Of a stretch of DNA of 64,000 bases, positions 34,886 through 43,844 are shown piece after piece. The notes under the pieces were generated by a model. The model was not told the DNA's origin and did no database searches. It saw only the letters and a list, made by a program, of their open reading frames with translations. Positions within the stretch are counted from its first letter, which is position 1. Each line of letters opens with the position of its first letter. Source of the DNA: Deltaproteobacteria bacterium HGW-Deltaproteobacteria-6 (lineage in GTDB: Bacteria > Desulfobacterota > Syntrophia > Syntrophales > Smithellaceae); assembly GCA_002840435.1 (NCBI GenBank), contig PHAT01000005.1, positions 100,460-164,459 on the forward strand, written 5' to 3'. A program made the translations under genes and the position numbers.

Positions 34886-36391
34886 ATGAAAAACTATTTT
34901 GATCAGCCTCTGTTTATTTTTGAAATGGCTAACAATCATATGGGCTCTTTGGAACATGGCCTGACGATGATCAAAGCGTTTGCCGAAGTGGCCAGACCGT
35001 TCAAATTCCAGTTTGGATTCAAGTTTCAATTCCGGAATTTGGATACATTCATTCATCCCGATTACAAAACGCGGATGGACCTGAAAAACGTCAAACGGTT
35101 CAGCGAAACAAGACTATCGAAAGAACAATTTCAGGAACTGAAGGATGCTCTGAGCGCCAACCATTTCATATCCATCTGCACGCCCTTTGATGAACCGTCG
35201 GTAGATCTTATTGAAGAAATGAATTTCGATATTATCAAGATCGCCAGCTGTTCCTTTACCGACTGGCCTCTTTTAGAGCGAATCGTGCAAACTGACAAGC
35301 CGATCATCGCTTCAACGGCCGGCGCCACGCTTGATGATATCGACAAGGTGGTGAGTTTTTTCCGCAATCGAGAGAAAAAATTTGCCATCCTGCATTGTGT
35401 CGGCGAATATCCGACGCATATCGACACCCTGAATATGAATCAGATTGATCTGCTCAAGCGGCGCTATCCGGATGTCCCCGTCGGCTATTCAACCCATGAA
35501 GAACCGGACAATGTGGAATCCATTCAGACGGCCATCGCCAAAGGTGCATGTATCTTTGAAAAACATGTCGCCGTTGAAACAGAGGCTTTTAAGAAGAACG
35601 ACTACTCGGCAACGCCCCGGCAGATCACCAGCTGGCTGCAATCTGCCGAAAAAGCCTATCGCATGGGCGGCGTTGTGGGTGAGCGATCAAAATCCACAGA
35701 CAAGGAACTGGCCGACCTGAGACAATTCAAACGCGGTGTTTTCGCCGGCAGGAAGATTACCAAAGGGGAAAAGATTGATCAGACCAATACTTTTTATGCC
35801 TTTCCATGCGCTGACGGTCAACTCCTGGCCAACGATATGGCCAAATATGCCGAGCACTTTGCCGGCAGTGACATTGAAAAAAACGCCCCCGTTCAAGCAT
35901 CCGGCATCAACACTGTTGATAAAAGAGAAAAAATTTATGCCATTGTCCAGCGCATTAAAAAAATATTATCCGCCGGTAATGTCGTGGTGCCGGGCATGGC
36001 TACCCTGGAAATATCACACCATTACGGCCTCGACCGTTTCGATGAAATCGGCTGCACCATCATCAATGTGGTGAACAGGGAATATTGTAAAAAGTTGATT
36101 GTTTTATGCCCCGGCCAGAAACATCCTGAACAATATCACAACGTGAAGGAAGAGACGTTTGTGGTATTACACGGGAATGTTCAGTTGATACTCGATGGCG
36201 TCGCCAAAAAATATAAAAGCGGTGACGTTGTCACGGTCACCCGCGGCACAAAACACATCTTCGAAAGCGACAACGGCGCCGTCATCGAAGAGATATCCTC
36301 AACGCATTATAAGGACGATTCCTACTATACGGATGAAACAATTCTTCAGAACAAGGACAGAAAAACCTATATTTCGCATTGGCTTGGATAA
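34886..36391 (+). CDS. NeuB-like nonulosonate synthase fused to a SAF and a cupin domain
   Basis: A 501-residue three-part protein. Residues 1-270 are a NeuB-type TIM barrel (FEMANNHMGS, ICTPFDEPSVD, KIASCSFTDWPLLE, LHCVGEYPT and PVGYSTHEEPDN match the sialic/legionaminic acid synthase pattern, with changes at the start). Residues about 285-345 resemble the SAF antifreeze-like domain (RGVFAGRKITKGEKI). Residues about 395-470 form a cupin (CPGQKHPEQYHNVKEETFVV and GDVVTVTRGTKHIFES) with metal-type His and Glu. NeuB enzymes condense a hexosamine-derived sugar with PEP. There is no NeuC or CMP-transferase gene nearby, so the substrate may be unusual. GGAG precedes the start. Confidence 0.85.
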   Translation: MKNYFDQPLFIFEMANNHMGSLEHGLTMIKAFAEVARPFKFQFGFKFQFRNLDTFIHPDYKTRMDLKNVKRFSETRLSKEQFQELKDALSANHFISICTPFDEPSVDLIEEMNFDIIKIASCSFTDWPLLERIVQTDKPIIASTAGATLDDIDKVVSFFRNREKKFAILHCVGEYPTHIDTLNMNQIDLLKRRYPDVPVGYSTHEEPDNVESIQTAIAKGACIFEKHVAVETEAFKKNDYSATPRQITSWLQSAEKAYRMGGVVGERSKSTDKELADLRQFKRGVFAGRKITKGEKIDQTNTFYAFPCADGQLLANDMAKYAEHFAGSDIEKNAPVQASGINTVDKREKIYAIVQRIKKILSAGNVVVPGMATLEISHHYGLDRFDEIGCTIINVVNREYCKKLIVLCPGQKHPEQYHNVKEETFVVLHGNVQLILDGVAKKYKSGDVVTVTRGTKHIFESDNGAVIEEISSTHYKDDSYYTDETILQNKDRKTYISHWLG

Positions 36392-36421
36392 TTTGCCGCA
36401 GCACGGAGCGCATCTGACAGC

Positions 36422-36997
36422 ATGAAGACAATCGTGTGGGATATCGATGACGTACTAAATGATTGTACAAAAACGTGGCTGGAGACCTTCTGGTTGCCTG
36501 CTCATCCCGGCTGCAAATTAAAATACGGTGATTTGACAGAAAACCCGCCTCACAGGCTTTTGAAGGTCGAGCGGGAAGAATATCTCCATTCTTTGGATAA
36601 ATTCCGGCTGTCGCCCCAGGCCAGGGCAATGGTTCCGGATGATCATCTCATAAACTGGTTCAGGATAAACGGCGCCCGGTTCCGGCATATTGCACTGACG
36701 GCCAGGCCGAGGAAAACCGTTTTTTCCGCAATCGACTGGGTGCTGCAATATTACAGTGAATGGTTCCAGACATTCAGTTTTGTCCCTGCAGAAAGGCCAG
36801 GTGAGCCGCCGGGGCACCCGGATCTTAATAAAAGCGATTTCCTGGCGTGGCTCGGAAAGGCTGACTATTTTATTGATGACAGCCCCGGCAACGTTATGGC
36901 GGCAAAAAAACTGAACATCAAGGCTTTTTTGGTCACACGCCCATGGAGCAGCGAAGGCTGCACACTTCAGGACATTTTGGAAACAGGTCTTAAGTAA
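36422..36997 (+). CDS. HAD superfamily hydrolase
   Basis: A 191-residue HAD-type protein. Motif I is WDIDDVLND near the N-terminus (nucleophile Asp7, general acid Asp9), motif II is TARP at about residue 99, and motif IV is YFIDDSPGNVMAAKK at about 150. It is probably a phosphatase acting on a sugar phosphate; it follows the NeuB-cupin gene by 30 bases, as NeuB-9-phosphate synthase genes are often accompanied by HAD phosphatases, so dephosphorylation of the NeuB product is a reasonable guess. Substrate not determined. Confidence 0.75.
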   Translation: MKTIVWDIDDVLNDCTKTWLETFWLPAHPGCKLKYGDLTENPPHRLLKVEREEYLHSLDKFRLSPQARAMVPDDHLINWFRINGARFRHIALTARPRKTVFSAIDWVLQYYSEWFQTFSFVPAERPGEPPGHPDLNKSDFLAWLGKADYFIDDSPGNVMAAKKLNIKAFLVTRPWSSEGCTLQDILETGLK

Positions 36998-37015
36998 TAA
37001 AGGAAAAAAGATAAC

Positions 37016-38827
37016 ATGAAATTATCTGATTACGTTTTTGAATTTATCGCCCAATCTAAAATCAAGCACATTTTCATGCTTTCCGGCGGTGGCGCCATGC
37101 ACCTTGTGGATTCCGTGGGTAAAAACAAGAACCTCACATACATCTGCAACCTGCATGAACAGGCTTGTGCCATTGCCGCCGACGCGTACAGCCAATATAC
37201 CAATCATCTGGGCGTCGCATTGGTGACAACCGGCCCCGGCGGGACGAATACGATTACGGGCGTTGCGGGCGCCTGGCTGGATTCGATACCGGTTATGTTC
37301 ATTTCGGGGCAGGTCAAGCGTGCGGACATGGCTGGCGCCAGCGGCGTCAGGCAAATGGGTTTTCAGGAAATCAACATTATTGAGCTGGTTTCATCCATCA
37401 CCAAGTATGCCGTCACGGTTACCGAACCTGATACGATCCGATATCATCTGGAAAAGGCGATGTGGCTGGCTAAAAACGGCCGTCCCGGACCGGTCTGGAT
37501 CGATATTCCGCTGGATGTCCAGGCTGCGAATATTAATGAAAATACTCTGGACGGATTTCATCCGGAAGCGTCAGATCATCCCTCCGGCATGAAAGATGAT
37601 CATCTGACGTCTCAGGTTGGCAGGGCCGTTGCTCTTCTGAATCAGGCGAAACGGCCGGTCATCCTTGCAGGTAACGGCATAAGGCTGGCCGGTGCCCTGG
37701 GTCACTTTCTAGCGCTTATTGAAAAACTTCATATTCCTGTTTTAACCACCTGGAAGGCAGCGGACTTTCTGCCGGAGAAGCACCGGCTGTTTGCCGGCCG
37801 GCCCGGAGCAGTCGGACAGCGCGGTGCAAACTTCACCCAGCAGAACGCCGACTGGCTTTTAATCATCGGCACACGCATGGATCTGGGCCAGACCGCTTTC
37901 TCTCACGAAAATTTTGCGAGGGGCGCCCGAAAAATTATCGTCGATATCGATCAGGCTGAAATATCCAAATTGACCATGAACATTGATGTTCCCATCTGCA
38001 CCGATGCCGGAACCTTTATCCACGAATTTCATCGGCAACAAGACAAAATCACCAACGTCGACCATTCCGAATGGCTCTCAATTTGTAAGACCTGGCAAAA
38101 AAAATACCCGGTGGTTTTACCTGAATACTGGCAACAGAAAAAATTTGTCAATGATTACGTATTAATCGACATTCTTTCAGACGAATTAAAGAAAAACGAT
38201 CTCCTCATTCCCGGCAGTTCGGGCGCGTGCAGTGAACGAACCATGCAGGCAATACGCGTTAAAGCCGGCTTGCGCATCTTTAACAGCGAAGGTCTGGGAT
38301 CAATGGGCTTCGGCATTCCGGCGGCCATTGGAGGCTGTATCGCCAGCGGTAAAAAACGCACGGTCTGCATCGACGGTGACGGCGGGTTTGTAATGAATAT
38401 TCAGGAATTGGAAGTTGTTCGCAGATTGAATCTTCCCATCAAATTTTTTGTTTTGAACAACGGTGGTTACGTTTCGATCCAGAACACCCAGAAAAATTAT
38501 TTTAACGGCAACTACGTCGCCAGCTCCGCCGCCAGCGGCCTGACGCTGCCGGATATCACTTCTGTGGCCAAAGCATTCGGCATTTCTGCGGCAAGGCTCA
38601 TTAATCAAAACCGTATTCGGGATAAAGTACATGATATTCTAATGGAAAAAGGGCCTGTGGTTTGTGAAGTCATGGTGTCTCCGGATCAGGTCACAGCCCC
38701 CCGGGTTTCATCCCGGCAGCGTAAAAACGGATCCATGGAATCTCTTCCCATGGAAGATCTCTTGCCGTTTCTAGATCGGGAAGAGTTTCAATCCAGCATG
38801 AGCATTTCCTGCATCAATGAGACATAG
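37016..38827 (+). CDS. TPP-dependent acetolactate synthase-like enzyme, probable sugar C-branching (YerE-like)
   Basis: A 603-residue ThDP enzyme in three domains. The catalytic glutamate is Glu48 in ICNLHEQACAIAADAYS, MLSGGGAMHLVDSVGKNKNL opens the protein, and the TPP-Mg site is IDGDGGFVMNIQELEVVRRL followed by NNGG. The GGGAMHL opening differs from true acetohydroxyacid synthases and is like YerE of yersiniose A synthesis, which adds a two-carbon unit from pyruvate to CDP-3,6-dideoxy-4-ketoglucose. The rfbHGF genes just upstream would supply that substrate. This specific role is inferred from context. AAAGGAAAAA precedes the start, 19 bases after the HAD gene. Confidence 0.82.
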   Translation: MKLSDYVFEFIAQSKIKHIFMLSGGGAMHLVDSVGKNKNLTYICNLHEQACAIAADAYSQYTNHLGVALVTTGPGGTNTITGVAGAWLDSIPVMFISGQVKRADMAGASGVRQMGFQEINIIELVSSITKYAVTVTEPDTIRYHLEKAMWLAKNGRPGPVWIDIPLDVQAANINENTLDGFHPEASDHPSGMKDDHLTSQVGRAVALLNQAKRPVILAGNGIRLAGALGHFLALIEKLHIPVLTTWKAADFLPEKHRLFAGRPGAVGQRGANFTQQNADWLLIIGTRMDLGQTAFSHENFARGARKIIVDIDQAEISKLTMNIDVPICTDAGTFIHEFHRQQDKITNVDHSEWLSICKTWQKKYPVVLPEYWQQKKFVNDYVLIDILSDELKKNDLLIPGSSGACSERTMQAIRVKAGLRIFNSEGLGSMGFGIPAAIGGCIASGKKRTVCIDGDGGFVMNIQELEVVRRLNLPIKFFVLNNGGYVSIQNTQKNYFNGNYVASSAASGLTLPDITSVAKAFGISAARLINQNRIRDKVHDILMEKGPVVCEVMVSPDQVTAPRVSSRQRKNGSMESLPMEDLLPFLDREEFQSSMSISCINET

Positions 38828-38831
38828 TGCC

Positions 38832-39716
38832 ATGAAAAAGATTTTGATCACGGGAGGAACGGGATTTATCGGACGTAATTTATGTGAACAACTGACGGGT
38901 TCTTATGAGACTGTCGCGCCGGCTTCCCGCAATCTTAATCTTTTAGATGATTTAGCTGTTTCCCGGTTTTTGAGCCAAGAACGCTTTGACGTCATCGTTC
39001 ACGCGGCGACCTGGAATGCGACCAAGACGTCTACAAAAGATATCGCCAAAGTATTTGAAAACAATCTGCGCATGTTTTTTAATCTGGCCCGATGCAGAGA
39101 TGAATATGGCAAAATGATTTACTACGGGTCAGGCGCGGAATTCGGCCGGGAAAATTGGAAGCCTAAAATGCGTGAAGAGGACCTTGACATGCATGTTCCA
39201 AATGATGCTTATGGTTTTTCGAAATATATTATAGCCAAATATACAATGAGCCGTCCCGATATTTATAATTTGAGACTTTTTGGTGTCTACGGGAAATATG
39301 AAGACTGGAGAATACGCTTCATCTCCAATGCCTGCGCCAAGGCTCTCTATGATATGCCGATCACCATTAAGCAAAACGTATTTTTTGATTATATGCATAT
39401 TGATGATCTGGTTAACATTACACGATGGTTTATCGAAAACAATCCCCGGCACAAAACATTAAACGTCTGCACGGCAAAGACGTATGATCTTTTAACCCTG
39501 GCGGGGATCGTTCGCAGCATTTCAGGTAAGAATGTCGATATTGCAGTGAAACACGATGGACTGGGACGGGAATACAGCGGAGATCATACCAAACTGATTG
39601 CCGAAACGGGCGGAATTCATTTTAAAAGCATGGAGGACGGCATCGCCGAACTCTATGGCTGGTATCAGGATAACAAAAAGAACATCAACAGCAATCTTCT
39701 GCTGGTGGATCCCTGA
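38832..39716 (+). CDS. NAD-dependent epimerase/reductase (GDP-fucose synthase-like SDR)
   Basis: About 294 residues. ILITGGTGFIGRNL is the Rossmann motif, IVHAATWNATK and YYGSGAEFGREN supply the catalytic region with Ser, and YGFSKYIIAKY is the YxxxK motif. The layout resembles GDP-4-keto-6-deoxymannose epimerase-reductase. Placed directly after the TPP enzyme, it could reduce the ketone of the branched sugar, as YerF does in yersiniose synthesis; this is inference. ATG 38832 is used; a start 5 codons earlier would overlap the TPP gene by 11 bases and is possible. Confidence 0.8.
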   Translation: MKKILITGGTGFIGRNLCEQLTGSYETVAPASRNLNLLDDLAVSRFLSQERFDVIVHAATWNATKTSTKDIAKVFENNLRMFFNLARCRDEYGKMIYYGSGAEFGRENWKPKMREEDLDMHVPNDAYGFSKYIIAKYTMSRPDIYNLRLFGVYGKYEDWRIRFISNACAKALYDMPITIKQNVFFDYMHIDDLVNITRWFIENNPRHKTLNVCTAKTYDLLTLAGIVRSISGKNVDIAVKHDGLGREYSGDHTKLIAETGGIHFKSMEDGIAELYGWYQDNKKNINSNLLLVDP

Positions 39717-39753
39717 AAGGAAGCGGCGGGTCAAATGCCCGCATGCAGGAAAT

Positions 39754-40896
39754 ATGAATCGGATAGAAGAGCTATTCAGACAAACAAATGAATATTACCT
39801 GGACGCCCTGGATCGAAAGTATCCTGACTTCGATCAAGTAATGGATAAAAAGCTTCCGGTTGTCATCTATGGCGCGGGACGAATGGGCGAAAAATTTCTG
39901 TACAACCTGCAAAAGCTGGGCATTGCCGCCCAGGCTTTTGCTGACGGTAATGCTGCGCGCTGGGGGCAACAACTGGCCGGAGTGGATATTGTAGATCCGA
40001 CAACAATAAAAGCCAGATATGGCAGCGCCGCTGTTCTGATTGCCAGCCTGCTTTACGAATCTGAAATTGAGGCCAAGCTTTATGCTCTGGGCACCGATCA
40101 TATCTATCCCCTGCGTTATCTGAACCTCAAACACCCGGACATCTTCATCTCGCCTGAATATGAAGGCGAGTCCGCAGCGCTGTTTGACGAGGCCAATCGC
40201 AGAGGCATTCTGGCATTGAATGAATTGTGGAATGACGACGAATCCAGGAGGATCTTCCAGAACATCATTGAATTTCGCCTGACGTTCAATAAAAAGTTGA
40301 TACATGACTCCTCATCAAAAAACATCCAGTACTTTGAAAACGGCGTTATTCAGACAGGTGAGCAGGAGATTTTTGCTGATTGTGGCGCTTACAGCGGCGA
40401 CACGCTGCAGGAATTCAGAAAACAAACCAAAAACCGGTTTAAAAAATATTACGCGTTTGAACCCGATGAAGAAAACATGAAAAAGCTCAGGCAGATAATC
40501 GAAGAAACGGACAACGGCAGAATTATCCCGGTGACCGCGGGCGTTTACATCACGTCAGGTAAAATAAGTTTTCTGGCCGAAGGCGCGCTGGATTCCCGCA
40601 TCAGTTTGTCGCAGGGCACAGACTCTATACAGGTGTTCAGCCTTGATGATTTTTTTAAGCATAAAGAAGCGCCAACCTTTATTAAAATGGATATCGAGGG
40701 GGCGGAGGAAGAAGCGCTTAGGGGCGCCGAAGGTCTGCTCCGGGCCGATGCCCCGAAACTGGCCATTTCCGTGTATCACCGGGCAGCGGATCTCTGGCGG
40801 CTGCCGCTTCTGATCAAGGGGCTGCAAAAGCATTATCGTCTGTATCTGCGCCACTACTCCAGTGAGATTGTCGATACGGTATGCTACGCTGTTTAG
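39754..40896 (+). CDS. FkbM family methyltransferase with N-terminal Rossmann-like domain
   Basis: About 380 residues. Residues about 25-135 form a small Rossmann-like module starting VVIYGAGRMGEKFLYNLQ and ending in an IASLLYESEIEAKL stretch. The second half is an FkbM SAM-dependent methyltransferase: FADCGAYSGDTLQEF (SAM site), AFEPDEENM and IKMDIEGAEEEALRGA, then ISVYH. FkbM enzymes O-methylate sugars or other hydroxyl groups. The start is moved to ATG 39754 after CAGGAAAT; a longer frame back to 39598 would overlap the preceding gene by 119 bases. A similar accessory module occurs at the C-terminus of the FkbM protein at 43845. Confidence 0.82.
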   Translation: MNRIEELFRQTNEYYLDALDRKYPDFDQVMDKKLPVVIYGAGRMGEKFLYNLQKLGIAAQAFADGNAARWGQQLAGVDIVDPTTIKARYGSAAVLIASLLYESEIEAKLYALGTDHIYPLRYLNLKHPDIFISPEYEGESAALFDEANRRGILALNELWNDDESRRIFQNIIEFRLTFNKKLIHDSSSKNIQYFENGVIQTGEQEIFADCGAYSGDTLQEFRKQTKNRFKKYYAFEPDEENMKKLRQIIEETDNGRIIPVTAGVYITSGKISFLAEGALDSRISLSQGTDSIQVFSLDDFFKHKEAPTFIKMDIEGAEEEALRGAEGLLRADAPKLAISVYHRAADLWRLPLLIKGLQKHYRLYLRHYSSEIVDTVCYAV

Positions 40897-40921
40897 CCGC
40901 GTTCAGAACAGGGGAAAACCA

Positions 40922-41995
40922 ATGACACAAAAACAAGCAGATCTGCTCGATCGGGAACAAACCCGGGAACGTCTGAAAAAAGAGAAGCCGGCGGTATATG
41001 CCAAGTTTCTGGAGCTTGACCGCAAGGCCGCGCAGGGGCAAAGCCCGCCGCCGGTGATTGAAATTGCCTATCGCTACGACTGTAACCTCAACTGCGATCA
41101 TTGTTTTGCCAGTTGTTTTCAGAAGAAAAGCAGGCGGCTTTCTCTGGATGATCTCAGACAATTGTCTTTGCAGGCGGAAAAAATGGGCGTCTATCAGTTC
41201 ATCCTTCAGGGCGGCGAACCCCTGTTCTGGAAAGATTTTGATGATGTTGTCAACGCCTTGAACCCCCGGAATTTTTACATGGGTCTGGTCACCAACGCCA
41301 CGCTCCTTAACCGTGAAAGACTGGATCATCTGCGCGCTCTGGGCATCGACAAGATTGTGATGAGCCTCGATTCCTTCAACCAGGAGCAATATGAGACCAA
41401 TCGCCGCAAAGACGGCATTTTTCAGCACACCCTTGAAATGCTCAGGCAGGCCAGAGACGCAGGTCTACGCGTTGTCATCAACACGGTCGCTACGACGCAA
41501 AACGTCCGGGCGCCCGAACTGCTGAATCTGATTCAATTTGCCAAAGAAAACGGATTTATCATTTATGTGAATTTCGCCACACCCATCGGCAGTTGGAAAG
41601 GCCGTTACGACCTGCTTCTGACGCCGGAAGATGCGAACTATATCTATCAGCTCAACTGCGAACATGAAATTATCAAAAGAGATATTTTCCCCTACAAAGG
41701 CGTCAAGGTGCCCTGCCCCGCTTTACGCAGCGTCGTTTACATCACCGAATATGGCGATGTGCTGCCCTGTCCTTTTCTCCACATCGCCATCGGCAATATT
41801 TTGCAGGAGCCGCTTCCGGATATTTTGCGCCGCGGCATGACCATCTCGTGGTTTAAACACCCGCCATCCGTCTGCCTGGCAAGCGAGGATATGGATTTCA
41901 TAAAAAATAAAATCGCCGGCATGTACGGCAAACCCTCGCCGGTTGACATGTATGAGGTGTTCGCACCTGACGAGATGGAAAAGGAAAATACATGA
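40922..41995 (+). CDS. radical SAM protein with C-terminal cysteine region
   Basis: About 357 residues. The AdoMet radical cluster motif is YRYDCNLNCDHCFASC (CxxxCxxC) at about residue 50, and LQGGEPLFWKDF is the usual GGE motif. A C-terminal region with Cys in KVPCPALRS and LPCPFLHIAIGNILQEP resembles a shortened SPASM/twitch domain that holds extra FeS. Related proteins modify peptides or sugars by radical chemistry. Start moved to ATG 40922, preceded by GGGGAAAA. It overlaps the B12-binding radical SAM gene by 4 bases (ATGA), so the two are translationally coupled and may act in turn. Substrate unknown. Confidence 0.82.
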   Translation: MTQKQADLLDREQTRERLKKEKPAVYAKFLELDRKAAQGQSPPPVIEIAYRYDCNLNCDHCFASCFQKKSRRLSLDDLRQLSLQAEKMGVYQFILQGGEPLFWKDFDDVVNALNPRNFYMGLVTNATLLNRERLDHLRALGIDKIVMSLDSFNQEQYETNRRKDGIFQHTLEMLRQARDAGLRVVINTVATTQNVRAPELLNLIQFAKENGFIIYVNFATPIGSWKGRYDLLLTPEDANYIYQLNCEHEIIKRDIFPYKGVKVPCPALRSVVYITEYGDVLPCPFLHIAIGNILQEPLPDILRRGMTISWFKHPPSVCLASEDMDFIKNKIAGMYGKPSPVDMYEVFAPDEMEKENT

Positions 41996-43830
41996 ATGTC
42001 CTAATCGTTGTGCCGCATATGAACGCTTTATTCAAGCGAACCGATCTGGAAAACGTCACCGAATATCCATACAATTACACGTTTCCCATCGGGCCGGGAT
42101 ATATTTCCACAGCCTTGAAAAACGCCGGAATCAACACCTTTTGTGTAGATCTCAATTTCTACGATGATCCCATGCGCAAACTGGACCAAATGATTATGGA
42201 TCATCGCGTCGACGTTGTCGGCATCGGCGGCCTGTCGCGGGAATACTGGCGCATCAAGCATATTTTTGATCATATCAGGAAACACTATCCGCACATCATC
42301 ACCATTCTGGGCGGAGGCATCATCTCAGCCGAACCGGAACTGATCTTTACGGACATGAAAATCGATTTCGGCGTTCTGGGCGAAGGAGACAGGACCATCG
42401 TCGAACTGGTCCGGGCTCTGGAATCCGGCGGAAAACCCGCCGGGGTCAACGGCATTATTTTCAATGACAACGGCCGTCCGCTGATGACGCCCCCCCGCGA
42501 CGTCATTGCCAGTCTGGATGAGATGCCGCTGCCCGATTATGACAGTTTTGAACTGAACAAATATCTGGATTATCAAAAGTGCCTGGATTTCTGGTTTATC
42601 AAGGAGGACAATCCGCGAGCCCTGCCGATTGTCGCGAGTCGCTCCTGCCCTCACAATTGCACGTTCTGCTATCATACCGTACCGACTTACCGTCAGGTAT
42701 CGCTCGATCGTCTGTTTACCGATATCGAATACCTGGTCCCGAAATACAACATTAACTTCCTGTTCATTTACGACGACCTTTTCGCATCGTCCAAAAACAA
42801 CAGCCGATTGGTGGAATTCTGCCGGCGGATCAAACCGTTCGGCCTTCAATGGTACTGCCAGCTGCGAATCGACAGCAAGATTGACGAGCAGGTCCTTCAG
42901 GACATGAAGGAATCCGGCTGCGTGGCTATCGGCCTGGGCATTGAACACCTTGACGAAGATGTCCTCAAAAGCATGAATAAAAACATCAAACGCGCCCAGA
43001 TCGACCGGACGCTGCCGATGGTTTACGACGCCCAGGTGGGCATCGCGCCCAACATCCTGATTGGAGACGTGCGCGAGACGCGCGAAACCATCAACGCCTG
43101 TTATGAATGGTATCAAAAAAACCGCAGATATCAATTGAGCGTCGTGGAAGTCGTTCCTTATCCGGGTACAAAGCTTTATAAAACAGCGATTGAAAAAGGG
43201 TTGATTAAAGACCCGCTGGAGTATGTGCGTTCCGGGTGTCCCGGCATCAACTTCACGGGAATCGACCAGCAGGAATATGCGGGGCTGGTCCGCAAATTCC
43301 GCGACGACTTTTATCAGCCCGCGGAAAACGTGACCGTCAAATCGGGTTACGATCCGAACCGCGGCGACCTCTACACCATCGTGGCACGCTGCACTCATTG
43401 CGGCGAAATGAACGTCTATTCGAATGTCAGCAAGGTGCTGGTCAATGAACTGGGCTGCAAGAAATGCAATCATCGCTATTACCGGTTCCGCAATGAGGAT
43501 TATTACTTTTATATCAATCTGCCGAAACTCAAAGGCCTGATCGACAATAATCCGGACATGGCCATCGGCCTGTGCGGCCCCAGCAAAATCATCGCCGCGC
43601 TGGTGAACAATCTTGATGAGCATTACCGGCGGCACGTGGTCAAGGTCTTTGACATCAATCCCCAGCGGCAGGGCCTGAGTCTCGGGCAATATACGATCGA
43701 TAAAATTCCCGAAGACTTGTCGGAATTAAAGGGCGTGTTGGACATCATGTTCATTGCGGCGCAATTCTCTTATACTGAAATATACAACTCGATTGCCGAA
43801 TTGAGAAATCACGGCATCGAAATTGTCTGA
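41992..43830 (+). CDS. B12-binding radical SAM protein with C-terminal zinc ribbon and Rossmann-like module
   Basis: A 612-residue protein. Residues 1-140 resemble a cobalamin-binding domain (VVGIGGLSREYW, ITILGGGIISAEPELI, DFGVLGEGD); the DxHxxG base-on motif is not obvious. The radical SAM core has CPHNCTFCY (CxxxCxxC) near residue 220 and a BATS-free YPGTKLYKTA end. Then come two CxxC pairs (ARCTHCGEMN and LGCKKCNHRYY), probably a zinc ribbon, and a last module from about residue 520 (AIGLCGPSKIIAALVNN, VFDINPQRQGL) like those of the neighbouring FkbM proteins. Class B radical methylases methylate unactivated carbon or phosphorus, so C-methylation of a sugar is plausible. Confidence 0.82.
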   Translation: MNVLIVVPHMNALFKRTDLENVTEYPYNYTFPIGPGYISTALKNAGINTFCVDLNFYDDPMRKLDQMIMDHRVDVVGIGGLSREYWRIKHIFDHIRKHYPHIITILGGGIISAEPELIFTDMKIDFGVLGEGDRTIVELVRALESGGKPAGVNGIIFNDNGRPLMTPPRDVIASLDEMPLPDYDSFELNKYLDYQKCLDFWFIKEDNPRALPIVASRSCPHNCTFCYHTVPTYRQVSLDRLFTDIEYLVPKYNINFLFIYDDLFASSKNNSRLVEFCRRIKPFGLQWYCQLRIDSKIDEQVLQDMKESGCVAIGLGIEHLDEDVLKSMNKNIKRAQIDRTLPMVYDAQVGIAPNILIGDVRETRETINACYEWYQKNRRYQLSVVEVVPYPGTKLYKTAIEKGLIKDPLEYVRSGCPGINFTGIDQQEYAGLVRKFRDDFYQPAENVTVKSGYDPNRGDLYTIVARCTHCGEMNVYSNVSKVLVNELGCKKCNHRYYRFRNEDYYFYINLPKLKGLIDNNPDMAIGLCGPSKIIAALVNNLDEHYRRHVVKVFDINPQRQGLSLGQYTIDKIPEDLSELKGVLDIMFIAAQFSYTEIYNSIAELRNHGIEIV

Positions 43831-43844
43831 AAGGAAGGTCGTCC

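Noticed and set aside
42325-43689. 454-codon open frame antisense to the B12-binding radical SAM gene
   Set aside because: Its composition (Val/Asp/His/Phe-rich without motifs) is the usual shadow of a strongly coding opposite strand; the + strand protein has clear family motifs and coupled neighbours.
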